A stretch of 33,340 nucleotides of DNA from Alphaproteobacteria bacterium (GTDB lineage: Bacteria; Pseudomonadota; Alphaproteobacteria; Caulobacterales; Hyphomonadaceae), in assembly GCA_009909065.1 (NCBI GenBank), contig JAAANZ010000045.1, forward strand, positions 1 through 33,340, written 5' to 3'. Below, in pieces: positions 17,733 through 26,294 of this stretch. The stretch's first letter is position 1. Each line of letters opens with the position of its first letter. Below the pieces are notes generated by a model that saw nothing but the letters and a program-made list of their open reading frames with translations, was not told where the DNA came from and made no database searches. Made by a program: the position numbers and the translations under genes.

Positions 17733-19049
17733 ATGACCCGCCCTATGCGCAAGCGCCCGCTGACCCGTCTGGACACCCTCCAACTGGCCTGGCCGATCGT
17801 GCTGGCGCAGGCCGCCACGGCGCTGACGGGTATCGTGGATACAGCGGTCATGGGGATGACCGGCCTTGCCGCCGACCTTGCCGCCGTCGGGCTGGCCGCC
17901 GTGACATTCAGCTTCGTCTATTGGGGCTTCGGTTTCCTGCGCATGTCGACCACCGGCCTGACCGCGCAGGCCGAAGGCGCCGGAGATACGAAAGAGGCGC
18001 GTGCAACCCTTGTCCGGGCGCTGATGCTGGCCGGCGGGCTTGGCCTGGCAATCATGGCGGCCTACCCGCTGATCGAATGGATCTCGCTTTCGGCTTTCCG
18101 GGCCGAAGCCGAGGTCGAATCGCTGGCGGCCGGGTATTTTTTCGCGCGGATCTGGGGCGCGCCGGCCGCCTTGATGGGATTTGTCATCACCGGCTGGCTG
18201 ATCGGGACAGGCCGCACGCGCGCCCTCCTGGCGTTTCAGCTGGTGCTCAACGGGGTGAATGCCGGGCTCGACACCTGGTTTGTGGCCGGTCTTGGCTGGG
18301 GGCCGGCGGGCATCGGTGCAGGCACGGCGCTCGCCGAATGGGCCGCGCTCGGTTTTGGCCTCATGGTGGCGCGCGACGGGTTCGGACCGCGGGCGCGGTT
18401 GCTCGACCCGGCCCGGTTGGCCGCGCTTTTCTCGGCCAATCGCGACATCATGATCCGCACGCTTGCCCTGCTGTTCTGCTTTGCCTGGTTCGTCAATTCC
18501 GGCGCCCGCCTTGGCACGGCGACGCTGGCGGGCAATGAGGTGCTCTTGCAGTTCATTGCGGTCTCCGCCTTCGTGCTCGACGCCTTCGCCTTCGTGGCCG
18601 AGAAGGAGGCCGGAGAGGCCTATGGCGCAGGCGATCGCCAGCGCCTGGTGCGGGCCATGCGGATCACCAGCGAGCTGGCCGCGGCATTCGGGCTTGTCTT
18701 TGCGGCGCTGTTCTGGACCGGCGGCGGCTGGGTGATCGAGACCTTCATCGCCGACCCGGCCGCGCGCCAGGCCGCGCTCGACTTCCTGCCCTATTGCGCA
18801 GCCGTGCCGCTGATTGGCTGGGTCGCTTTTCAGCTCGATGGCCTGTTCCTCGGCACGACGCAGGGCCCGGCCATCCGCAATGCCGGTGTCCTGGCCATGC
18901 TGGCCTATGTCGGCACCGATCTCGCGCTGCGCCCGGTTTACGGAAATGCCGGCGTGTGGACGGCATTCCTTGCGATGTATGCCTGGCGGGGCGTGTTCCT
19001 CGGCGTCTACTGGCCGGGCCTTATCCGCCGGACCGCGGCGATGAGCTGA
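17733..19049 (+). CDS. MATE family multidrug/toxin exporter (DinF-like)
   Basis: This 438-residue protein has about 12 membrane helices in two similar halves, the MATE fold. Family features include LAWPIVLAQAATALTGIVDT near the start, then AVMGMTGLAADLAAVGLAA and FGFLRMSTTGLTAQAEGAGD in the first half. The second half includes AFVAEKEAGEAYGAGDRQRL, equivalent to the conserved loop after helix 7-8. MATE proteins use proton or sodium gradients to export cationic or drug-like compounds; the substrate here is unknown. I chose the ATG at 17733, although the ribosome binding site is weak and the ATG at 17745 (MRKRPLTRLD) also fits. Its 3' end overlaps pyrD tail-to-tail by 29 bases. Confidence 0.88.
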   Translation: MTRPMRKRPLTRLDTLQLAWPIVLAQAATALTGIVDTAVMGMTGLAADLAAVGLAAVTFSFVYWGFGFLRMSTTGLTAQAEGAGDTKEARATLVRALMLAGGLGLAIMAAYPLIEWISLSAFRAEAEVESLAAGYFFARIWGAPAALMGFVITGWLIGTGRTRALLAFQLVLNGVNAGLDTWFVAGLGWGPAGIGAGTALAEWAALGFGLMVARDGFGPRARLLDPARLAALFSANRDIMIRTLALLFCFAWFVNSGARLGTATLAGNEVLLQFIAVSAFVLDAFAFVAEKEAGEAYGAGDRQRLVRAMRITSELAAAFGLVFAALFWTGGGWVIETFIADPAARQAALDFLPYCAAVPLIGWVAFQLDGLFLGTTQGPAIRNAGVLAMLAYVGTDLALRPVYGNAGVWTAFLAMYAWRGVFLGVYWPGLIRRTAAMS

Positions 19050-20061
19050 GATCGGACAGGATCTGCCGGACAAGTCGCGGCCCTCGGAAGACCAGCGCGG
19101 AATAGAGCTGCACCGCCTGCGCGCCGGCGGCCAGCTTGGCGCGCACATCATCGCCACTCGCGATGCCGCCGGCGCCGATCAGGTCCAGCCGGCCATCGAC
19201 GGCCTGTGCAAAGCCGGCGAGGATCTCGGTCGAAATTTCCATCAGCGGCGCACCGGACAGACCGCCGGTCTCGCTGGCATGCCGGCTGGCCAGGCTGTCG
19301 GGACGCGAAAGCGTGGTGTTGGACACGATCAGGCCATGCAGCCAGGGCGCGGCCAGCGCGACCTCGGCAATCTCGGAAATGGCGGTCTCGTCGATATCCG
19401 GCGCAACCTTCAGGAAGACGGGGCGCGCGCCGGACCGGGACGCCATGGCTCTGGCCGCCTCGCCGCAGCGCCCGAGCAAATCCTCCAGTGCGGCGCGATC
19501 CTGCAAGCCGCGCAGACCCGGCGTGTTGGGCGAGGAGATATTGAGCGTGATATAATCGGCCTGCCCCCAGACGGCCATCAGCCCCTCGCAATAATCGGCA
19601 ATCCGGTCGCGGCTGTCCTTGTTGGCCCCGACATTGGCGCCGACCACCCCCGCGCCCGGCTGATGGCGCGAAAGGCGTGTGGTGAAATCGGCGAGGCCGG
19701 CATTGTTGAAGCCCATCCGGTTGATCACGGCGCTGTCGTCCGGCAGGCGGAAAAGGCGCGGGCGCGGGTTTCCGGCCTGCGGGTTCGGGGTGACCGTTCC
19801 GCATTCGACAAAGCCGAAGCCGAAGCGCAGCATGGCGTCGAAAACTTCGGCATTCTTGTCGAACCCGGCCGCCAGTCCGACAGGATTGGGCAGGTCGAGG
19901 CCCGAGACCGGCAATCTAACCGCCAGCCCGTCATAATCCGTGCCCGGCTGAGAGGCCGGAACGCCAAGACCCGCCGTGAGGGCGCGCAGCGTCAGGGCGT
20001 GGGCCGTCTCCGGCGGGAGCCGCCGCAGGATGCCGCTGCCGAGATCAGCGAGAAGGGACAT
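19021..20061 (-). CDS. pyrD: Dihydroorotate dehydrogenase (quinone), class 2
   Basis: PyrD oxidises dihydroorotate to orotate in pyrimidine synthesis, passing electrons to the membrane quinone pool. The 346-residue protein has the class 2 N-terminal helix extension (MSLLADLGSGILRRLPPETAH) that docks on the membrane. It is followed by the FMN barrel with NPVGLAAGFDKNAEV, VINRMGFNNAG, VGANVGANKDS and YITLNISSPNTPGLRGLQ. The catalytic serine of class 2 enzymes lies in NISSPNT. Near the end come NTTLSRPDSLA and the phosphate-binding GAGGIASGDD and AVQLYSALVF. The length is normal. No clear ribosome binding site precedes the ATG at 20061. Its 248-base upstream region, shared with the divergent LysR gene, holds no gene I can support. 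Confidence 0.96.
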   Translation of the reverse strand: MSLLADLGSGILRRLPPETAHALTLRALTAGLGVPASQPGTDYDGLAVRLPVSGLDLPNPVGLAAGFDKNAEVFDAMLRFGFGFVECGTVTPNPQAGNPRPRLFRLPDDSAVINRMGFNNAGLADFTTRLSRHQPGAGVVGANVGANKDSRDRIADYCEGLMAVWGQADYITLNISSPNTPGLRGLQDRAALEDLLGRCGEAARAMASRSGARPVFLKVAPDIDETAISEIAEVALAAPWLHGLIVSNTTLSRPDSLASRHASETGGLSGAPLMEISTEILAGFAQAVDGRLDLIGAGGIASGDDVRAKLAAGAQAVQLYSALVFRGPRLVRQILSDLSSSPRSGG

Positions 20062-20309
20062 GGCGCAAGCCGTTCAGGCGGCGTTGAGGGGCTGGATATC
20101 GGGCATTGGCGGCGATATCTGGCCTGTCTTTCCCGCCAATGCAATCGCAAAGGCGATCGGGCGGGGCCGTTCAGCCTGGCCGGGGGGGAGCCGGACCGCC
20201 TGCGCACCGAACCGTTGGCCAGGATCACGCGCATCCTCTGGATCGGTCATTGAATCGTCGCAGTTCTGCGTGTTCATCTTTCGGGTCGAGACCATTTTCG
20301 GGGGTTTTC

Positions 20310-21218
20310 ATGGACTGGGACAAGCTGAGATCCTTTCACGCGGCGGCGGAAGCCGGCAGCCTGACGGCGGCGGGGGAAAGGCTCGGCATCTCGCAATCGG
20401 CGGTTTCGCGCCAGATCGCCGCGCTCGAGGAACAGCTTGGAATGTCCCTTTTCCAGCGCCATGCGCGCGGCCTTGTGCTCACCGACAGCGGCCACACGCT
20501 TTTCCGGTCGACCGCGCAGATGGCGGCCGCAGCGATAACGGCCGGCTCGGCCCTGCGCGATCAGCAGGAAACCCCGCAGGGTCAGCTGATCGTCACCGCG
20601 CCTGTCGCTTTCGGTTCGACCTGGCTGGTTCCGCGACTTGGCAGCTTTGTCGAGTCCTATCCCGACCTCCAGCTTGACCTGAGGCTTGATGACCGCGAAT
20701 ACGACCTTCTGAAACTGGAAGCCGAGTGCGCGATCCGGTTGTGGGCGGCTGACAAGGCGGACCTGATCCAGAGGAAGCTGGCAGGCGTCGCCACAAGCCT
20801 TTATGCCGCGCCGGCCTATCTGGAAAAGCATGGCGAGCCGCACACGCCCGACGAGCTGGATCGCCACAGGGTGATCGGTTACCGCCATGAAGGCGCCCCG
20901 TTCCAGATGCAGGCGATGAACTGGGCCCGTCAGTTGGGCCGCGATGACCGCCCCCCGCGCGAGGCGGCGCTGGAGGTCAACAATGTCTTCGCCATGCTGC
21001 AGGCCGTGCAGGCCGGGCTCGGGATTGCCGACGTGCCGGACTATATGGCCGCAACCGCCCCGGAACTTGTTCGCCTCATGCCGGAATATACAGGTCCCAG
21101 CTTCGATCTGTATTTCATTTATCCCAGCGACCTGAGACGCTCCAACCGTATCTCGGCCTTCAGGGATTTCCTGACGCAGGAAGTTGAAGCGCTTCAAGAG
21201 CGCAATGCGCCGGCATGA
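20310..21218 (+). CDS. LysR family transcriptional regulator
   Basis: This 302-residue protein has the LysR-type winged helix-turn-helix in residues 1-60 (MDWDKLRSFHAAAEAGSLTA, then AAGERLGISQSAVSRQIAAL and EEQLGMSLFQRHARGLVLTD). A linker helix and a two-lobe effector-binding domain follow (from about residue 90, GQLIVTAPVAFGSTWLVPRL). The length is typical. The effector is unknown: such regulators usually control a divergent gene, here pyrD, but that would be unusual for a pyrimidine gene and is not implied. The ATG at 20310 matches the conserved N-terminus; an in-frame upstream extension lacks conservation. A possible operator lies after its 3' end (21239-21252). Confidence 0.9.
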   Translation: MDWDKLRSFHAAAEAGSLTAAGERLGISQSAVSRQIAALEEQLGMSLFQRHARGLVLTDSGHTLFRSTAQMAAAAITAGSALRDQQETPQGQLIVTAPVAFGSTWLVPRLGSFVESYPDLQLDLRLDDREYDLLKLEAECAIRLWAADKADLIQRKLAGVATSLYAAPAYLEKHGEPHTPDELDRHRVIGYRHEGAPFQMQAMNWARQLGRDDRPPREAALEVNNVFAMLQAVQAGLGIADVPDYMAATAPELVRLMPEYTGPSFDLYFIYPSDLRRSNRISAFRDFLTQEVEALQERNAPA

Positions 21219-21238
21219 AGGCGAGTCTCAGATCAGAC

Positions 21239-21252
21239 ATGCAACATTGCAT
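21239..21252. promoter_or_regulatory. Perfect palindrome upstream of the small RNA candidate
   Basis: ATGCAA-CA-TTGCAT, two perfect 6-base arms around a 2-base centre, in a locally AT-rich stretch just after the LysR stop. It lies about 65 bases before the predicted small RNA start, where an activator or repressor could act. No known operator family is claimed. Confidence 0.35.
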
Positions 21253-21304
21253 GGATTTCACTACATCACCCCCTTGTTTATGAAGGGCGATAGGTTATCT
21301 ACAA

Positions 21305-21420
21305 AGCTCTAGCCGCGGTCCCGGGCTAAAACCCGATCCTATCCTCCGATTGGGCGTTTCCTCCCCCTGTCGGGACCAAACTTCAAGCCGGGCGCGGATT
21401 TCCGCAGCCCGGCTTTTCTT
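21305..21420 (+). ncRNA. Candidate trans-acting small RNA with two anti-Shine-Dalgarno motifs
   Basis: The 277 bases between LysR and dps hold no open gene but show an RNA-like layout. A weak promoter (TTGTTT at 21274-21279; TATCTA at 21296-21301) predicts a start near 21305. A first hairpin (about 21310-21327) is followed by a second, CCCGATC (21332-21338) with GATTGGG (21348-21354), whose 9-base loop displays CCTCC. A single-stranded segment follows with TTTCCTCCCC at 21357-21366. The end is a long terminator hairpin with U-rich tail. Hairpin loops bearing CCUCC are the hallmark of several alphaproteobacterial regulatory RNAs (the alpha-r and cuckoo-type families), which bind ribosome binding sites. 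The transcript could also derive from the LysR 3' end. The start is approximate. Confidence 0.55.
21385..21420 (+). terminator. Rho-independent terminator of the small RNA / LysR transcript
   Basis: AAGCCGGGC (21385-21393) pairs with GCCCGGCTT (21407-21415). Inside it GCGGA (21394-21398) pairs with TCCGC (21401-21405) around a TT turn, with a single bulged A at 21406. The tail TTTTCTTTT starts within the 3' arm. It is one of the strongest terminators in the window. Confidence 0.85.
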
Positions 21421-21442
21421 TTCCAAGCGGGGAAGTTCACGG

Positions 21443-21468
21443 AAAAGGGCGGCCCTGAAGGACCGCCC
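21443..21468 (-). terminator. Rho-independent terminator of dps
   Basis: On the minus strand GGGCGGTCC, a TTCA loop and GGGCCGCCC, then TTTT. The nine-pair stem has one G-U pair. It lies 28 bases after the dps stop codon and faces the small RNA terminator. Confidence 0.8.
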
Positions 21469-21495
21469 CCGGAGATGGCCGTGCGACGGTGTCGT

Positions 21496-21960
21496 TCAGT
21501 TCGAGGCGCGCAGCATCCAGGCCGTCTTTTCGGCCACATCGGCGCGCTGGGTCATCAGGTCTTCGGTCACCGTGTCGCCGTTTTCCGCGGCGATTTTCGT
21601 GCCGGCCTTCGCCGCGCGCGAAACGGCTTCGTGGCCGCGAGCGAGATTGGAAATCATGTCCTCGGCGTCGGGAATGCCATTGTCCGGCTTGATGGTGGCC
21701 TCGGCCAGCATCTCCTCGCTCGACCCCGGCGCGAAATGACCGAGCGCGCGGATGCGCTCGGCGATCACGTCGAGCGCTTCCCAGAGTTCACGATACTGCG
21801 TTTCGAACATGTTGTGCAGGCTGTTGAAACGCGGACCCGTGACATTCCAGTGATAGCCATGCGTCTTCATATAAAGCGCATAGGTCTCCGCCAGCAGCAC
21901 GTTCAGCGCTTTCGCCGAGGCATCGCGCTGTTTGTCTTCAAGTCCGATATCGATCGACAT
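21496..21960 (-). CDS. dps: Dps family DNA-binding ferritin-like protein
   Basis: Dps forms 12-subunit shells that oxidise ferrous iron with hydrogen peroxide and protect DNA. This 154-residue protein has the complete inter-subunit ferroxidase site: H37 (GYHWNV), H49 (SLHNMF), D64 and E68 (LDVIAERI). The spacing of 12, 15 and 4 residues is the same as in E. coli Dps (H51, H63, D78, E82). I chose the ATG at 21960 because AAGGA lies 8 bases upstream; the ATG at 21966 is too close to it. The lysine-rich N-terminal tail of E. coli Dps is short here, so DNA binding may be weaker. An OxyR-like site lies upstream. Confidence 0.95.
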   Translation of the reverse strand: MSIDIGLEDKQRDASAKALNVLLAETYALYMKTHGYHWNVTGPRFNSLHNMFETQYRELWEALDVIAERIRALGHFAPGSSEEMLAEATIKPDNGIPDAEDMISNLARGHEAVSRAAKAGTKIAAENGDTVTEDLMTQRADVAEKTAWMLRASN

Positions 21961-21988
21961 TGTCATATTCCTTTTGCTTGAGGGCCTC

Positions 21989-23734
<1,746 letters not shown>

Positions 23735-23811
23735 CGGCGCGCGGCCTTCGAGAAGGCAGAATCGATAGGTGAACACGGCCATGTCCCGCAGGCAGATGCA
23801 AGACTGGCGCC

Positions 23812-25305
23812 TCAGGATTTCCGCACGCTTGCCAGCACCGGAACGCCCAGCGTGCGTTCAAGCGATCCGGGCGTTGCAAAACTGCGCCGCGTGACGGCCC
23901 ATAGCAGCCCGGCCATGAGGGCTGTGAAACCGGCAAACAGAAAGGCGGCCGCAGCGATGGGCATTTTCAGGCTCGACCCCCGGATCGGCGGACGGGCCGG
24001 CTCGATCACGCGTATATTGTCGGCATTGCGCGCGGCCAGCTCGGTGCGTGCGCGCGATTCGCTCTCGCGGGTCGCATAGTCGAGCACGCCCTGCTCGGCG
24101 AGGTCGCGCGCGCGCTGCAATTCCTGCCAGCGCGGTGTCAGCTCTGTCAGTTGGCGCTGGCGCGCTTCCAGCCGGGCCAGTTGCCGCTGCAATTCCCGGC
24201 GCTGCTCGGCAAGGGAGTCGGCCTCGGCGCGAAGCGTGGCCAGGTCGGTCGAAAGCTCCTGGTGGACCGGATTGGGTCCGCGCCTGACCGTGCCGCGCGG
24301 CCCGTCCTGGCTGTCGAGATACGATTCGGCCTGCTCGATCCGACGGTCGATCGCCTGAACGGGTCGCGAATCCGGCCTGTAGCGAGACAACAGATCCTCG
24401 CGTTCCAACCGCAATTCGACCAGGCGCTCATCGGTGGAATCCTCGACGAAGAAATCGATCTCCGCCTCGGTCCGGTCCAGTTGCGCTCTCAGCCCGCGAA
24501 CCCGGGCGCGCACGGCGCTGCCGCGCGACTGCGCATTCAGCAATTCCGATCGGGCCGCCGAGATCAATTCGTCGACACTCGCCTTTTCCGCCTCGAAATC
24601 GGAAATATTGTTCGTATCGAGGAAATCGCGGATCGCCTCCTCGGCATCGAGCAGCTGGGCTTCATAGGCCTGGCGCTGGGCGGCGAAACTATCGGAGCTG
24701 GCATCATCGAGCAGTTCTGCCCGGTATTTCAGATAGGCCCCGACCGTGGCATTGAGCAATTCTGCGGCCGTCTCGGGATCGGGATGGGTAAAGCGCGCGG
24801 CGATCACGGGGGTCTGCGGGGCAGCGCTCGCTTCCAGGTCGCCAAGCAGGGCTTCGACCCCGGCCTGGAATGCGGTGCGCGAGATCGCGGCGCGTTCGGC
24901 GGGTGCGGCGGCCGCCAGGTCGCGCTCACGCGCCTCGGCGATCGAAGGATAGACATCACCCAGCCGGAAACGCGCCAGGACACGCTCGGCAACCGCCGGG
25001 CTCGACAGGAGCTGCAGCTCGGCCTGGATCACCTGTTCCTGTTCGAGCGGGACACCGGCCGGCCCGCCACCGGCGATCGGGCGATAGACATAGAAATCGT
25101 CAAGCGTGGCCAGCAGCCGGGTCGAGGCGGTATATGTCGTCGGCGCATTCACCGCGAGCAGCAGGCCCGCAAGGAAAATCGGCAGGAAAACGAGCAGCAT
25201 CAGCCATTTGGCGCGCCACAGGCCCAACAGTATGTCCGGGACGGACTGGCGCACATGCACCGGCCCGGCACTTTCGCGCCAATCGCTGTCTTCATTCGCG
25301 GACAT
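23812..25305 (-). CDS. Wzz/GumC-type polysaccharide co-polymerase (exopolysaccharide chain-length regulator)
   Basis: This 497-residue inner-membrane protein controls chain length and export of secreted polysaccharides. It has a cytoplasmic N-terminus, a first membrane helix (about 33-52), a Wzz domain (NAPTTYTASTRLLATLDDFY), and a long periplasmic coiled-coil section (about 190-420). The PARPPIRGSSLKMP motif precedes the second membrane helix (about 446-468). No C-terminal Walker-A tyrosine-kinase domain is present, so a separate kinase may be needed. It is divergent from a short Wza-type lipoprotein gene, the pairing seen at the Caulobacter holdfast locus (HfsA and HfsD). No glycosyltransferase lies in the window, so the exact polysaccharide is unknown. 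Confidence 0.87.
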   Translation of the reverse strand: MSANEDSDWRESAGPVHVRQSVPDILLGLWRAKWLMLLVFLPIFLAGLLLAVNAPTTYTASTRLLATLDDFYVYRPIAGGGPAGVPLEQEQVIQAELQLLSSPAVAERVLARFRLGDVYPSIAEARERDLAAAAPAERAAISRTAFQAGVEALLGDLEASAAPQTPVIAARFTHPDPETAAELLNATVGAYLKYRAELLDDASSDSFAAQRQAYEAQLLDAEEAIRDFLDTNNISDFEAEKASVDELISAARSELLNAQSRGSAVRARVRGLRAQLDRTEAEIDFFVEDSTDERLVELRLEREDLLSRYRPDSRPVQAIDRRIEQAESYLDSQDGPRGTVRRGPNPVHQELSTDLATLRAEADSLAEQRRELQRQLARLEARQRQLTELTPRWQELQRARDLAEQGVLDYATRESESRARTELAARNADNIRVIEPARPPIRGSSLKMPIAAAAFLFAGFTALMAGLLWAVTRRSFATPGSLERTLGVPVLASVRKS

Positions 25306-25386
25306 GTCGCCGTATCAGCCTTCGTGCCATTGACGCCCTTTGAAGGCGTAGCCCTCCTCGATTTGACAATTCCTTAAACATTAACT

Positions 25387-25405
25387 GTCACCGACATAAG
25401 GTGAC
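25387..25405. promoter_or_regulatory. Perfect inverted repeat between the divergent export genes
   Basis: GTCACC, GACATAA, GGTGAC: two perfect 6-base arms with a 7-base centre, placed in the 135-base region between the two polysaccharide genes. A TTGACA lies at 25363-25368, though without a good -10 element. The symmetry is what a dimeric regulator would recognise. No regulator is identified. Confidence 0.4.
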
Positions 25406-25440
25406 TTTTCCAGAAGCGGCGAGACTTCGAGCTGTCCCGA

Positions 25441-26142
25441 ATGAAACCAGCCGCCATTGCCCTGAGCCTGCTTGCGCTGAACGCCTGCGCGTTGGACCCG
25501 CAGACATCCGCGGAGTTTCCCGTCGATACCTGGCGCCTCGATGACGGACGCGACCCGGTCTATCGGCTGGCGCCGGGCGACACGGTTGAGGTCACGGTCT
25601 ATTCGGCGCCCGAACTGTCACGAACCGTCGAAATCGCACCGGACGGACGCATCCGCCTGCCGCTGGCCGGGCCCGTGCCGGCCGCGGCGCGCACACCGCA
25701 GCAGCTTCGAAAAGCGATCGCAAGCGCCCTCTCGCGGCAGCTGAAGGAACCCGATCTCGACGTTCTCGTCACGGGCTTTTCCAGCCAGCAGGTCTTTGTC
25801 GGCGGCGAAGTGGCCTCGCCCGGGCTCATCGACCTGCCCGGCCAGATCGGTCCGCTACAGGCCATCATCATGGCCGGCGGGATGACGGATGCGGCCCGCG
25901 AGCGCGAGGTGCTTCTCATGCGGCGCCTGCCCGGAGGTGAGGTGCGCTCGGCCCTTGTCAATCTTCGTGCCGGTCTGGAAGACCCGGCCCTGGCCGGCTG
26001 GTTGCCGCTGCGTCGCTTTGACGTGGTTTATGTCCCGCGCAGCCGGATTGCCGAGCAGAACCGCTTCATTCAGCGATATGTCCGCAACGCCCTGCCGATA
26101 CAGTTCTCGCTGTTCTACGATATTGCAGGCGACAACAATTAA
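25441..26142 (+). CDS. Short Wza-type polysaccharide export lipoprotein (HfsD-like)
   Basis: This 233-residue protein has a signal peptide and lipobox (MKPAAIALSLLALNAC, cleaved before C16), then the polysaccharide export domain (YRLAPGDTVEVTVYSAPELS, then TVEIAPDGRIRLPLAGPVPA) and a SLBB-type domain (QQVFVGGEVASPGLIDLPGQ). Wza forms the outer-membrane pore for polysaccharide. At 233 residues it is shorter than E. coli Wza (379) and close to the short HfsD/GumB-type proteins. It is divergent from the co-polymerase gene. No clear ribosome binding site precedes the ATG, but the lipobox fixes the N-terminal region. It is followed by a perfect hairpin at 26174-26190. Confidence 0.88.
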   Translation: MKPAAIALSLLALNACALDPQTSAEFPVDTWRLDDGRDPVYRLAPGDTVEVTVYSAPELSRTVEIAPDGRIRLPLAGPVPAAARTPQQLRKAIASALSRQLKEPDLDVLVTGFSSQQVFVGGEVASPGLIDLPGQIGPLQAIIMAGGMTDAAREREVLLMRRLPGGEVRSALVNLRAGLEDPALAGWLPLRRFDVVYVPRSRIAEQNRFIQRYVRNALPIQFSLFYDIAGDNN

Positions 26143-26173
26143 GCCGACATGAAATGACAGCGGAAATCTGGCA

Positions 26174-26190
26174 CGCCGGTTGAACCGGCG
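26174..26190 (+). repeat. Perfect palindrome after the export lipoprotein gene
   Basis: CGCCGGTT, G, AACCGGCG: 8-base arms around a single base, 32 bases after the stop codon. In RNA a smaller loop of several bases would open. No U-run follows, so it may be a rho-dependent end or mRNA-stabilising hairpin rather than an intrinsic terminator. Confidence 0.45.
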
Positions 26191-26226
26191 CTTCAGTAAG
26201 CAGTTGTATGGGGAGGATACCGTCAA

Positions 26227-26247
26227 GCGCGGCCCTGCCGGCCGCGC
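26227..26247 (+). repeat. GC-rich hairpin upstream of tamA
   Basis: GCGCGGCC (26227-26234), a 5-base loop, GGCCGCGC (26240-26247). It is a perfect 8-pair stem 47 bases before the tamA ATG. A GGGGAGGA sequence just before it (about 26210-26217) looks like a ribosome binding site but has no ATG at the right distance. It may be a leader hairpin or a weak attenuator. Confidence 0.45.
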
Positions 26248-26294
26248 CGCCCTTGCTTCGGAGTTTTTGTGTCTTGCGCGCCCCTGGCTGCCTC

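Noticed and set aside
20074-20250. 58-codon open frame upstream of pyrD on the minus strand
   Set aside because: It ends 12 bases before pyrD and could be a leader gene, but it has no ribosome binding site, no recognisable family and a low-complexity composition. The evidence is too weak to list it.
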